64,000 bases of DNA from positions 1-64,000 of the forward strand of contig JAQSWM010000005.1 of NCBI GenBank assembly GCA_029266635.1. The letters are read 5' to 3'. Source of the DNA: Sphingobacteriaceae bacterium (GTDB lineage: Bacteria > Bacteroidota > Bacteroidia > Sphingobacteriales > Sphingobacteriaceae). This document shows, one piece after another, positions 1 to 8,046 of the stretch. Within the stretch, counting starts at the first letter, position 1; each line of letters starts with the position of its first letter. The notes beneath the pieces were generated by a model that was not told where the DNA came from, did no database searches, and saw nothing but the letters and a program-made list of their open reading frames with translations. Both the position numbers and the translations under genes were made by a program.

Positions 1-70
1 GGTTGTCAATGAAAATGCTGTCGCCTTGAATTTCTATTCGTTTATGTCGTTTCTTGAATAGTCCGAGCAT
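1..70 (-). CDS. 5' end of an unidentified gene (runs off the window)
   Basis: A minus-strand reading frame opens with ATG at 70 and stays open to the window edge, giving 23 residues rich in Lys, Arg and Ile (starting MLGLFKKRHKRIEI). It is too short to assign. It lies downstream of the integrase gene on the same strand, separated by the structured 71-219 interval. It could be a cargo or flanking gene of the integrase locus, but it may also be a chance open frame. Confidence 0.3.
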   Translation of the reverse strand, partial: MLGLFKKRHKRIEIQGDSIFIDN

Positions 71-111
71 TATGAGGGGTTTTTAAAATGGTACCTAACT
101 TGTATTTATAT

Positions 112-190
112 GCGTATCGCTCTGCTACTTTACGCCCACAAACACCCAATATGGGTGGGATATATGCGATAAGGCACGTAAATTATACGC
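112..190. repeat. Nested inverted-repeat element beside the integrase gene
   Basis: Several complementary arms share one axis: GCGTAT (112-117) with ATACGC (185-190), TTTACG (129-134) with CGTAAA (177-182), and CACCCA (143-148) with TGGGTG (152-157) around a 3-nt loop. TATCGC (115-120) can alternatively pair with GCGATA (166-171). The element sits just past the 3' end of a solo tyrosine recombinase. By inference it could be a folded recombination site, or the terminator/leader structure between the integrase and the next gene. There is no T-tract that would make it a standard intrinsic terminator. Confidence 0.45.
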
Positions 191-219
191 CGTTTATTTT
201 TAAAGCTATCCATTAAAGT

Positions 220-1335
220 TTACACATCCAAATCATCAAAGGGGCTTATTATTTTGCTTAGCTTATTATCGCTGACATGTGTATAAATCATGGTAGTTTT
301 AGGGCTACTATGTCCAAGTAGTTCTTGTATGTACCGCAAATCGGTCCCTGCCTCTAAGAGATGTGTAGCAAAGCTATGCCTTAGGGTATGTAGGGTAATA
401 GTTTTCTTTAAGCGGCATCGTGTTACTGCTTGTTCTAAAACCTGAGCAAAACTCCTCTCGCTATATTTACCGCCATACAGTCCTTCAAATAAATATTCTG
501 TTGGCTTAAAGAGCTTATAGTATTCTACCAGTAGTTCACGCAATTTACTGCCAAGCGGCACATAACGGTCTTTTCTGCCTTTTGCCTGCCTGATCCGTAT
601 CAGTTTTCTCCCACTGTCTAAGTCACCAATTTTTAAATTAAGCACTTCGCTTCGCCGCAAACCGCAGGCATACGTTATAGACAGCAGAGCTTTATGCTTA
701 AGATTGCTTGTACCTTTAATCAGCATATTGACTTCGTCTTTACTTAGTACCTGAGGCAAGGTATTTTCCTTAAACGGCCGTTGCAGCTTGTCCGGGTTTA
801 TATTACAGCCGGTTCGGTTCTGATAAAATAACTTAATTGCACTAACTGTAGTGCGTTGAAATGAGGTTGAAAGCCCCTTATTGAGAATCTCGTTCGTGTT
901 AAACACGATAACATCATCAACGCACAACTCTGTATAGCTCCTCTCAGGAAAATAATTAAAGAAGAGCCGCAACTGGCTGATGTAGTTTTTTATGGTGTTT
1001 GGGCTGTACCGCTGTTGAGCCATCCAGCCTTCAAAATCAATTAACGCCTTGCTGGTGCCGGATTGCATAGCAGCATTTATCAGATTGGCTTTATCAGTTT
1101 CTTTTGCAGCAAAATGGTTCGTCAGCGCTTCGGCATCTACGCTGCCAAATTTCTGTAATTTTTTATAAAGCTGAGCGGCCAACGTACGGTTTGGTTCAAA
1201 GTGCCAGCATTTTTTAGACTGGCTCCACTTTCTGCCCGGCGTACCTCTTAGCATCTTATTTATTTCGGCAGAATTAGGTGAAGAAACAAACAACCTTTCA
1301 CGCTTGTCATGTTCCGCAATAAACAGCCTGATCAT
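220..1335 (-). CDS. Tyrosine recombinase / integrase (XerD-like, solo)
   Basis: Site-specific recombinase of 371 residues. The catalytic set is complete: R227 in GLRRSE, K252 in AKGRKDR, H316 and R319 in HTLRHSFATHL, H342 in LGHSSPKTT and nucleophile Y351 in IYTHV. Residues about 95-180 form the SAM-like core-binding domain. The first ~65 residues are an extra N-terminal module with the pattern PGRKW...KKCWHF, seen in many Bacteroidota integrases and reminiscent of the HARP motif; that resemblance is my inference. There are no excisionase, transposition or phage genes next to it, so it is either a solitary integron-like or dispersed integrase or the right end of an element lying to the left. 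A structured site (112-190) lies just downstream. Confidence 0.93.
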   Translation of the reverse strand: MIRLFIAEHDKRERLFVSSPNSAEINKMLRGTPGRKWSQSKKCWHFEPNRTLAAQLYKKLQKFGSVDAEALTNHFAAKETDKANLINAAMQSGTSKALIDFEGWMAQQRYSPNTIKNYISQLRLFFNYFPERSYTELCVDDVIVFNTNEILNKGLSTSFQRTTVSAIKLFYQNRTGCNINPDKLQRPFKENTLPQVLSKDEVNMLIKGTSNLKHKALLSITYACGLRRSEVLNLKIGDLDSGRKLIRIRQAKGRKDRYVPLGSKLRELLVEYYKLFKPTEYLFEGLYGGKYSERSFAQVLEQAVTRCRLKKTITLHTLRHSFATHLLEAGTDLRYIQELLGHSSPKTTMIYTHVSDNKLSKIISPFDDLDV

Positions 1336-1456
1336 AATTGTTTTTCTTTTTTTAAAGCTATAATTTTTTCAGGAGGCAGATGTAATTTACTTACATGCTG
1401 TGAATGTTTTCTAAACAAATTCATCAGCATAACTTTTTATTTAAAAGCTTACAGCT

Positions 1457-2305
1457 ATGGAACTTACAGGAAACGGAACAAACACCTCAGGGCCTAAATA
1501 TGATATCGCCCAGATCATGGGCGCACTTTACGGGGATGGCATTACCGCACTGAAAGGAGCCTTCAGCAGAGAATGGGCCGAGCAATTGCATGAAGATGTG
1601 ATGAGGCTTTATGAAGAAGCCCTGCAGCGCCCGGGCGGTGCTGTTGGCCGCGGCCCGAAGAGACATTATGTTGAAATTCACCCGGAAGACATTCGTGGAT
1701 TTGTTGAATTGGCTACCCACCCTTGGGTTGTTGCCGTTTGCGAGGCTGTTCTAGGCCCGGAGTACAAAATTGTGGAGATTGGCTTTGATGTGCCCGGGCC
1801 CGGAGCCGTCAACCAGCCCTGGCACCGCGATTTCCCTGCCCCACCCGACACCATCACCGGGAGGCGGCTAAACTCCCTCGCTTTTAACCTCACTACTGTG
1901 GATGTCTATGAAGACATGGGCCCGTTTGAGATTGCGCCCGGCACGCAGTGGGATTTGCCTGAGGGATTTCAGCACGAAATGTTCCCGGCAAAAGAGAACT
2001 ATTCCCGCTACGAAGAGCGTGCGCAACGTAAGATGCCGAAGATGGGAGATATCTCGGTGCGGTCGGCACTTACCATCCATCGCGGCACAGCAAATCAGTC
2101 GGACAAATACCGACCGGCTCTGGTGCTGGGTGTTGATGCGCCCGGAGCCATAAACGCCGAGCGGCATGATCTGCAGCTCACACGCCGATTTTTTGACACC
2201 CTTCCGGACAATTTAAAGCAACATCTTACTTATAGATTAGTTGACGAACTGGAGCCGATTGTGCAGGCACATAGCATTGAAGGCTTGATGATGGGAGAAG
2301 CTTAG
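1457..2305 (+). CDS. Phytanoyl-CoA dioxygenase (PhyH) family protein
   Basis: Fe(II)/2-oxoglutarate oxygenase of 282 residues with a double-stranded beta-helix fold. The iron ligands appear as HxD in QPWHRDFP (about residues 121-125) and a distal His in TIHRGTANQ (about residue 208), followed by an Arg (KYRPAL) in the position that binds the 2-oxoglutarate carboxylate. The family hydroxylates varied small molecules, and the substrate cannot be told from sequence. It is transcribed alone, divergent from the integrase, with a 121-bp shared intergenic region. The ATG at 1457 is preceded by no convincing Shine-Dalgarno sequence. Local G+C is higher than in the integrase gene, which fits core chromosomal DNA starting here. 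Confidence 0.85.
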   Translation: MELTGNGTNTSGPKYDIAQIMGALYGDGITALKGAFSREWAEQLHEDVMRLYEEALQRPGGAVGRGPKRHYVEIHPEDIRGFVELATHPWVVAVCEAVLGPEYKIVEIGFDVPGPGAVNQPWHRDFPAPPDTITGRRLNSLAFNLTTVDVYEDMGPFEIAPGTQWDLPEGFQHEMFPAKENYSRYEERAQRKMPKMGDISVRSALTIHRGTANQSDKYRPALVLGVDAPGAINAERHDLQLTRRFFDTLPDNLKQHLTYRLVDELEPIVQAHSIEGLMMGEA

Positions 2306-2344
2306 CCGTATTGGAGGATAGTTGTTTAAAGCTATCTTCGGCGG

Positions 2345-3091
2345 ATGTTTTTCTTCCTCTCAAAGCTGCTGGTAATTTTCCTCTCGCCGTTCACATGGAT
2401 TTTGCTAACGCTGTTCCTCGGGATCATTAGTAAAAACCGCCGTTATGGGAAAAGGCTGCTGATAACTTGCCTGCTTCTGGCCCTTATTTTTTCTAACAGG
2501 TTGCTTCTGGATGTGCTTGCCAGAGCCTGGGACATCCAAACCTATCCCAAGGGAAATCAACAATACAGTTGTGCCATATTGCTTGGAGGCTTTGCATCGG
2601 AAGACAGCCAGAGCAATGGGTATTTTAATTCTTCATCAGACAGGTTTATTCAGGCTGCTACCTTATATCACCAGAAGAAGGTTTCGCACATCCTGATGTC
2701 AGGAGGGAACAACGCTATCAGAAAATCGAAATTCAGAGAAGCCGATTATGTATCAATGCGGCTGAGGCAATTGAATGTTCCTGATAGTGCTATCCTCATT
2801 GAAAATCAAGCAAAAAACACGCTGGAGAACGCCAGCTTCGCTAAAAAGATGCTGGAGGCAAAACATCTTAAACCTCCTTATTTGCTCGTCACCTCAGCTT
2901 TCCACATGCGGCGCTCTATTCTAACTTTTCAGGCAGCCGGAATTGATGTGGTTGCCTGTCCGTCAGATTTCAAAGCTGGTAACAGGAGGTTTGCTTATGA
3001 TGATCTTCTCCCGCATCCTGATGCGCTAAGTTTATGGGATCTTTACATCAAGGAAATCGTGGGCTATTTGGTCTATCAAATCAAACTTTGA
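2345..3091 (+). CDS. YdcF/ElyC family membrane protein (DUF218)
   Basis: A 248-residue inner-membrane protein with two hydrophobic segments (about residues 5-28 and 37-55), followed by a Rossmann-like DUF218 domain. Family signatures are visible: ILLGG, LMSGG, an E-x-x-A-x-N-T-x-E-N block and VTSAFHMRRS. Members such as SanA, ElyC and YdcF take part in envelope integrity or peptidoglycan-precursor metabolism, but their chemistry is poorly defined. The sequence TTGG (2311-2314) and TATCTTCG (2333-2340) resembles a Bacteroidota promoter whose -7 element ends 4 nt before the ATG, implying a leaderless or very short leader. Confidence 0.85.
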   Translation: MFFFLSKLLVIFLSPFTWILLTLFLGIISKNRRYGKRLLITCLLLALIFSNRLLLDVLARAWDIQTYPKGNQQYSCAILLGGFASEDSQSNGYFNSSSDRFIQAATLYHQKKVSHILMSGGNNAIRKSKFREADYVSMRLRQLNVPDSAILIENQAKNTLENASFAKKMLEAKHLKPPYLLVTSAFHMRRSILTFQAAGIDVVACPSDFKAGNRRFAYDDLLPHPDALSLWDLYIKEIVGYLVYQIKL

Positions 3092-3112
3092 TGCCGCAAT
3101 GTTCGGATTCCC

Positions 3113-4537
3113 TTATTGCCAGTTTATCCAAGTACCCGCTGAGGCCCAGTTGTCTGTACCAACCGCACCGCGGTAAGTAACCTGTGTAAAAAACGTCTGG
3201 AAATCAGCCCCGCCCAGGTTTCCACCACTAAGCGCCTCAGATCCGGAAGCCGGCGAAAAATTTGGATTAGCTGTATACAAGCCCTGTAGCTTTATTTCGC
3301 CAATGGTGTTAGATACTTTATTCTTACTCACCGAAGGCTTTGCTATTGTGTTATCATCCATTTGAACGGCATAGTTGGCAACCTCCGGATCTGGTATGAT
3401 GTTGTTGCCATCGCCGCCGGTATCGTAAGTAAACGCTCTATCGGGGTTGTCGCTGTTTACGATATTGAATCTGAAATAGGAACCAAAGTTGTTAACCAGT
3501 ATAGGCTTCGTTTTTGGGCACAACATTAAGCCGCCACTTGAATATCCTGCAATTATCGAATTCTGAATATTAAACCTGGTGTTCTTACGGATATAAATTC
3601 CCTGGCTAAGGTGAGTGGCATCAGGGTCAGTCCCTTCCGGTCCGATAATGGTCATGTTGGATATTATTGGCCGTGTGTATGGAAGGATATCCGATGCGTT
3701 TTCATCGTTTAAACTTTCAACTCCGTGCGCTCTAAGTGCCACGAACGATACCGTAGGATTGTAAGAAATCAAGAACTGTAGTTTCCCTGTATATCCGCGA
3801 TCAAAATCAAAATTGTCATCCCCATTTTTATACGCAATCAGATATTTGGCGTTCACTGTGCCTCCCACAAACTGAAAGGCATCATCCCTCGAGTGTTTCA
3901 CCATTACGTTTTCTATTGTGGTGCCGGAACCAACTCCCTGCAGGCTCAAACCGCTCGGCATGTCAACAGCCCATTCAGGCTCGTTCAACGGATTCAGGCC
4001 ACCAGCATATTCTACTCTCAGGTATCTGATTACCCCCGAATTGTCATTGTCAGTATTGCCGCCAAACTCTGTGTCGGCAGTAGATGGCAGGCCCTGCACA
4101 CGCAAAATTCCAGCCGGTCCGTTGGTTGTAGCTTTGCCCAGAACAATAATTCCCGCCCAGTCGCCGGGCGCTTTTGCAGTGGCTGCCGAAGTAAATACAA
4201 CGGGCTTATCGCTCGTGCCATTGATATTGATTTTTGCACCTCGTGCAATGATCAAAGCACCTTTACTGTCCGTAGCTGATGAGGGTTCCACTTTGATTGT
4301 GGTACCTGCCGGGATGGTTAAAACAGCGTTATTCTTAACAAATACACGCCCCTTCAGCGTATAGTTGGTGTTTTCGCTAAGTGTAGTGTTCGCCGTAATA
4401 TCGCCTGAGATGGTTTCATTCTGCACTGGTTGGCTTACGGGAGGGCCTTCTTGCGAAGTTTTTTCTTTTTTGCAGGAACATAAAGCACTTGCCAGGAGCA
4501 TAGGCAAGCAAAGCTTAAAGGGTAAAATATTTTTCAT
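3113..4537 (-). CDS. Secreted beta-helix-like lipoprotein
   Basis: A 474-residue exported protein. The N-terminus is a lipoprotein signal (hydrophobic stretch ending LCSC followed by KK). After a short linker comes a repetitive region (about residues 45-400) rich in Gly, Asn and Thr with motifs typical of right-handed parallel beta-helices, such as NTTLSENTNYTLKG, TIPAGTTIKV, GDWAGIIVLG and FQFVGGTVNAKYL. Proteins of this kind in Bacteroidota are often annotated as T9SS-associated or multidomain surface proteins; I see no C-terminal sorting domain here. The function is unknown, and polysaccharide binding or scaffolding is only a guess. In the leader, a 6-bp inverted repeat (CAGGTA/TACCTG, 4553-4571) lies about 15 nt upstream of the start. 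Confidence 0.75.
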   Translation of the reverse strand: MKNILPFKLCLPMLLASALCSCKKEKTSQEGPPVSQPVQNETISGDITANTTLSENTNYTLKGRVFVKNNAVLTIPAGTTIKVEPSSATDSKGALIIARGAKININGTSDKPVVFTSAATAKAPGDWAGIIVLGKATTNGPAGILRVQGLPSTADTEFGGNTDNDNSGVIRYLRVEYAGGLNPLNEPEWAVDMPSGLSLQGVGSGTTIENVMVKHSRDDAFQFVGGTVNAKYLIAYKNGDDNFDFDRGYTGKLQFLISYNPTVSFVALRAHGVESLNDENASDILPYTRPIISNMTIIGPEGTDPDATHLSQGIYIRKNTRFNIQNSIIAGYSSGGLMLCPKTKPILVNNFGSYFRFNIVNSDNPDRAFTYDTGGDGNNIIPDPEVANYAVQMDDNTIAKPSVSKNKVSNTIGEIKLQGLYTANPNFSPASGSEALSGGNLGGADFQTFFTQVTYRGAVGTDNWASAGTWINWQ

Positions 4538-4695
4538 ATCAAATGTTTTAAACAGGTACTTTAAATACCTGCTAAAGCATTTTTTTGTTTAATCAATTTC
4601 AGCTTATTTCCGGCTTGGAAAAAGGGGGTGAATAGCTGAGAACCTGGTAAATGCCAGCTATTGGGAAACGAACTCCTTTGAAAAGTTCTTTTGTG

Positions 4696-4770
4696 TGGGA
4701 ATTACTGGGCTCGAACCAGTGACCCTTACCTTGTCGAGGTAATGCTCTAAACCAACTGAGCTAAACTCCC
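4696..4770 (-). tRNA. tRNA-Val (anticodon GAC), with C at position 33
   Basis: A full cloverleaf of 75 nt: acceptor stem GGGAGTT/AATTCCC with one G-U pair, D stem GCTC/GAGC, anticodon stem TTACC/GGTAA, T stem ACTGG/CCAGT and discriminator A. CCA is not encoded. The anticodon loop reads TCGACAA, so the anticodon is GAC (4735-4733). Position 33, nearly always U in elongator tRNAs, is C (base 4736). It lies 43 nt downstream of tRNA-Val(UAC) on the same strand, with a terminator hairpin between the two. Confidence 0.93.
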
Positions 4771-4776
4771 GGATAC

Positions 4777-4802
4777 AAAAAACCCCTCAGCTTACTGAAG
4801 GG
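4777..4802 (-). terminator. Intrinsic terminator between the two tRNA-Val genes
   Basis: Read on the minus strand, an 8-bp stem CCCTTCAG/CTGAGGGG (one G-U pair, loop TAAG) is followed by six T. It lies after tRNA-Val(UAC) and before tRNA-Val(GAC), so it should end part of the transcription from the upstream promoter. Alternatively, the second tRNA is made by read-through. Confidence 0.7.
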
Positions 4803-4813
4803 ATTTGTTTTGG

Positions 4814-4888
4814 TGGGAGATACTGGGTTCGAACCAGTGACCCTCTGCTTGTAAGGCAGATGCTCTGAACCAGCTGAGCTAATCTCCC
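4814..4888 (-). tRNA. tRNA-Val (anticodon UAC)
   Basis: A cloverleaf of 75 nt: acceptor GGGAGAT/ATCTCCC, D stem GCTC/GAGC, anticodon stem TCTGC/GCAGA with loop CTTACAA (anticodon TAC), T stem ACTGG/CCAGT, discriminator A and no encoded CCA. The T arm and most of the D arm match the neighbouring tRNA-Val(GAC), suggesting an old tandem duplication. A consensus promoter lies directly upstream. Confidence 0.96.
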
Positions 4889-4902
4889 CTGTTTTGGGAC
4901 TG

Positions 4903-4933
4903 CAAATATAGGCGCAAAGCCCAATTCTCCAAA
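4903..4933 (-). promoter_or_regulatory. Consensus Bacteroidota promoter of the tRNA-Val pair
   Basis: On the minus strand TTTG (4933-4930) is followed after 19 nt by TATATTTG (4910-4903), a perfect match to the phylum's -33/-7 consensus. The predicted start, near 4896, is about 8 nt before the mature 5' end of tRNA-Val(UAC). Confidence 0.75.
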
Positions 4934-4960
4934 AAGAAAGTTGAAAAATAATTTATAAGC

Positions 4961-6109
4961 CTATTTCCCTGCGTTTGCCTTCAGCACCCGCAGAAAGTTC
5001 AGTCCAAATATTTTGTCGATATCGTCTTTGCTGTAGCCGAGTTTCTTCAGCTCCTTAGTTACTTTGGGATAATCTTCTACAGAGTCTAAACCTTTGGGAT
5101 ACGATTCTGATCCATCAAAATCAGATCCGATTCCGACGTGATCAACACCGATCAGTTTAACCATGTAGTCGATGTGGTTTATCAGCGCACTTAAAGGCGG
5201 CCGTATAGCATCAGCTTCTTGAGGATAAACCGAATTCAACAAATCGGCAGAATAATCATGGCCGTGAATGCTTCGCAAAGAGTCTAGTTGTGCCCTGTGC
5301 GACCTGATGAACATTCCTTCCTTTCGCTCATAAGCAGAATCGATAAACCCACTGTAGAAATTCACAAAAGCCACTCCGCCGTTCTTGGCAAGCGCTTTTA
5401 GCTGGTCGTCTTTTAAATTTCGGCGGTTCGGGGTGAGTGCATAGACGCTGCTGTGCGATGCAATAACAGGCTTGGAAGTTGTAGCCAATACATCGTAAAA
5501 GGTTGCCTCGCCCACGTGCGAAACATCGACCATAACGCCAAGATCATTCATGTGATGAACGATCTTTTTACCAAAGTCCGTCAAGCCCTTATGCGCCAGC
5601 GAATCTCCTTTTACCGTTTCATCCCTCGCAGAAGTTGCCCACGATGGGCTGTTATTCCAGGTGAGCGTAAGGTAACGCATGCCGCGTTTGGCAAGTGCAT
5701 CCAAGTTCTCCATCCGCTCCTCTATCATGTGCCCTCCCTCTACACCGATCAGCGCCGCAAATTTGCCTTGTGCGTAAGCCTGCTTCACGTCTTCGGCGGT
5801 TCGGCACAAAGTGATCTTATCCGGATGCCGGCTGATCAGTGAGTACAAAGAATCAATCTCCTTATTTGCATGGGCGAAGCCGCCACCTTTGCTAAAGCTC
5901 TCGCCGCACCAAATGGAAAATACCTGCCCACTTAGCCCGCCTTTCTTGGCACGTACCAAGTCGAAATTACCTACAGTTTGTCTCTGGCCCATATCAACCC
6001 TCGAGAGCTCGGGAGAAGAAAGGGCATCATTATGGGTGTCAATTAGCAGGCGTTTGGGCTGACAGCTTGAGACAGTTACTACCGCCGCCAGAAAAAGGAG
6101 TTTTTTCAT
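4961..6109 (-). CDS. Membrane dipeptidase (peptidase M19), lipoprotein
   Basis: Zinc dipeptidase of the renal dipeptidase family, 382 residues. Metal-site motifs are complete and in order: DTHNDA near residue 25, GVEGGH with the bridging Glu near residue 121, TLTWNN, DVSH, ASHS and GSDFDG near residue 330. The N-terminus is a signal peptide ending VSSC, so the enzyme should be a periplasmic lipoprotein that splits dipeptides, possibly including D-amino-acid dipeptides from wall turnover. It is transcribed alone. Its stop is about 70 nt upstream of the tRNA-Val pair, with the tRNA promoter in between. Confidence 0.9.
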   Translation of the reverse strand: MKKLLFLAAVVTVSSCQPKRLLIDTHNDALSSPELSRVDMGQRQTVGNFDLVRAKKGGLSGQVFSIWCGESFSKGGGFAHANKEIDSLYSLISRHPDKITLCRTAEDVKQAYAQGKFAALIGVEGGHMIEERMENLDALAKRGMRYLTLTWNNSPSWATSARDETVKGDSLAHKGLTDFGKKIVHHMNDLGVMVDVSHVGEATFYDVLATTSKPVIASHSSVYALTPNRRNLKDDQLKALAKNGGVAFVNFYSGFIDSAYERKEGMFIRSHRAQLDSLRSIHGHDYSADLLNSVYPQEADAIRPPLSALINHIDYMVKLIGVDHVGIGSDFDGSESYPKGLDSVEDYPKVTKELKKLGYSKDDIDKIFGLNFLRVLKANAGK

Positions 6110-6205
6110 TCAGCCGAAGTTAAGGATTTCATTTCTCCTAACGGGATTTTACATTTTCAAATCAAACGATGCCGGGGCATTGTTTTAATCAATAAAGGCA
6201 AGGCT

Positions 6206-6799
6206 ATGCGAAATTGAAATTACAGGTCCAGGTAACCGTAGATGGGTTTATTGAAAGTGCGCAAGGGCAGTTGGATTGGATGAAGATGGATTGGGGAAGA
6301 TTTGAATAGATATGTAAGCGGGTTGACAGAGCCGGTCGACTGTATTCTGTTAGGGCGTGTGCTGGCGGAGAAATTTATTCCTGCCTGAAACGAACGTATC
6401 AACGAGCCTAGCGGCGAAGGTGCATTTGCTCACAAGATAGTAGAAACGCCGAAAGTAGTGTTCTCAAGAACAATGAAGGAGTCCACTTGGGAACGCACCA
6501 CTTTGGCGAACAACCTTGCTGAGGAAATAAACAAGCTGAAAAAACAGCCTGAAAACGACATCATTGCCTATGGTGGCAGCAAGTTTGTTTCGAGCCTCGT
6601 TGAACAAAGGCTTATAGACAAGTATCATCTGTTTGTTAATCCCGTGGCTATAGGAAGCGGGCTGCCAATATTCAGCCATTGGAAAGAAAACTTGCTCCTT
6701 AAGCTGGTAAATGCTACCTCATTTCAGTGCGGAATTGCGCTTCTGTGCTACAAGCCGGATGATAGCGAGAGCGTAGCTAAGCTCATGCAGGATAATTGA
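6206..6799 (+). pseudogene. Broken dihydrofolate reductase (RibD C-terminal)-family gene
   Basis: Protein-like sequence of this family runs from the ATG at 6206 to the stop at 6799 but is interrupted three times. A frameshift lies just after the start, near 6211-6216. A second shift lies near 6300-6308. A TGA at 6386-6388 replaces what should be a Trp codon (FIPA-stop-NERINEPSGEG). Recognisable pieces include KLQVQVTVDGFI, LLGRVLAEKF, VETPKVVFSRTM, IIAYGGSKFVSSL and YHLFVNPVAIGSGLPIF. Intact relatives are small cytosolic reductase-like proteins of about 190 residues. The 3' half remains an open frame from 6458, but on its own it lacks the N-terminal nucleotide-binding strand. Confidence 0.8.
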
Positions 6800-6880
6800 A
6801 ATTAAGCGGAACATTAAGTAATTGACTATGTTAAATTACTAATTAAAAACATCATCTATTAAAACAAGGGAGGAGCTAAT

Positions 6881-8035
6881 ATGCTGGCAATGAATTTTAG
6901 AGGCCCGTTCAGGGTTCGGGCGGACCAAAAACCTTATCCGAAAATACTACACCCGAATGATGCCATTGTGCGGGTTACGCGTTCGTGCATTTGCGGATCA
7001 GACTTGCACCTTTATCACGGCCTGGTGCCGGATACCCGCGTTGGCCAAACCTTTGGGCACGAGTTTATCGGAGTGGTTGAAGAAGTAGGGTCGTCTGTTG
7101 AAAAGCTGAAGGTTGGCGACAATGTGATGGTGCCGTTCAACATCGCCTGTGGCAAATGTGCATTCTGCAAACAGGAGCTTTACGGAAACTGCCATGAGTC
7201 TAACCCCATGGCTACCGCTGTAGGCGGGATATTTGGTTATTCGCATACAGCCGGCGGCTACGATGGCGGCCAGGCGGAATACGTGCGTGTGCCTTACGCA
7301 GATGTGGGCCCGACAGTCATTCCCGCCGACATGGATCCTGACGATGCCGTTCTTTTAACCGACGTGGTGCCAACTGGCTACCAGGCTGCTGAGATGGCGG
7401 GTATTCAGAAGGGTGATACCGTTGTGATTTTCGGCGCAGGGCCTATCGGGATTATGGCTGCCAAATGCTGCTGGTTGTTTGGCGCAGGCCGTGTGATAGT
7501 GATAGATCAGCTCGAGTATCGCCTGGAATTTGTTAAAAACTACGCCAATGCGGAGGTCTACAACTTTAATGAAATCGGCGATCCGGTTCTGTTCCTTAAA
7601 AAAGCTACCGATTGGATGGGAGCCGATGCTTGTATTGATGCGGTTGGCTGCGAGGCTGCCGGGAACGCCATGCAAACCATCACCGGAAGGAAAACACTTC
7701 TTCAGGCGGGCTCGGCAACAGCCTTGCACTGGGCCATCAACTCAGTGAAAAAAGGCGGTATCGTTTCTATTGTGGGAGTTTATGGGCCAACGGACAATCT
7801 GGTGCCAATTGGAAATGTGGTGAACAAGGGAATCACTATCCGGGCAAACCAGGCATCGGTTAAGCGCCTTTTGCCAAGGCTGATCGAGCACGTACAGGCA
7901 GGCAGGATTAATCCGAAAGCGATCATCACTCACAGGATTCCGCTGGAGGAAGTAGCAGAGGGCTATCACATGTTCTCAGCCAAACGAGATAACATAATCA
8001 AGCCGGTGTTAATTCCGCCATCAGCAAGAACTTAA
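6881..8035 (+). CDS. Zinc-dependent alcohol dehydrogenase (formaldehyde dehydrogenase-like)
   Basis: Medium-chain dehydrogenase of 384 residues. The catalytic zinc site is formed by Cys in SCICGSD (about residue 38), GHEF (about 61-64) and a later acidic/Cys ligand. The structural zinc site is the four-Cys lobe CGKCAFCKQELYGNC (about 90-104). The Rossmann motif GAGPIG (about 187-192) binds NAD(P). The long C-terminal insertion resembles glutathione-independent formaldehyde or threonine-type dehydrogenases. AAGGGAGGAG lies 6 nt before the ATG, an unusually strong Shine-Dalgarno for this phylum. The gene is followed after 11 nt by the 166-residue membrane protein, so the two form an operon ended by the 8570 terminator. 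Confidence 0.9.
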   Translation: MLAMNFRGPFRVRADQKPYPKILHPNDAIVRVTRSCICGSDLHLYHGLVPDTRVGQTFGHEFIGVVEEVGSSVEKLKVGDNVMVPFNIACGKCAFCKQELYGNCHESNPMATAVGGIFGYSHTAGGYDGGQAEYVRVPYADVGPTVIPADMDPDDAVLLTDVVPTGYQAAEMAGIQKGDTVVIFGAGPIGIMAAKCCWLFGAGRVIVIDQLEYRLEFVKNYANAEVYNFNEIGDPVLFLKKATDWMGADACIDAVGCEAAGNAMQTITGRKTLLQAGSATALHWAINSVKKGGIVSIVGVYGPTDNLVPIGNVVNKGITIRANQASVKRLLPRLIEHVQAGRINPKAIITHRIPLEEVAEGYHMFSAKRDNIIKPVLIPPSART

Positions 8036-8046
8036 AAACTACAATC

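Noticed and set aside
1309-1497. 62-codon plus frame between the integrase and PhyH genes
   Set aside because: Cys/Phe-rich random composition, overlaps both genes, no ribosome site.
3893-4364. Overlapping plus-strand frames of 128 and 148 codons inside the beta-helix lipoprotein gene
   Set aside because: The minus-strand frame has a signal peptide and repeats; the plus frames have neither.
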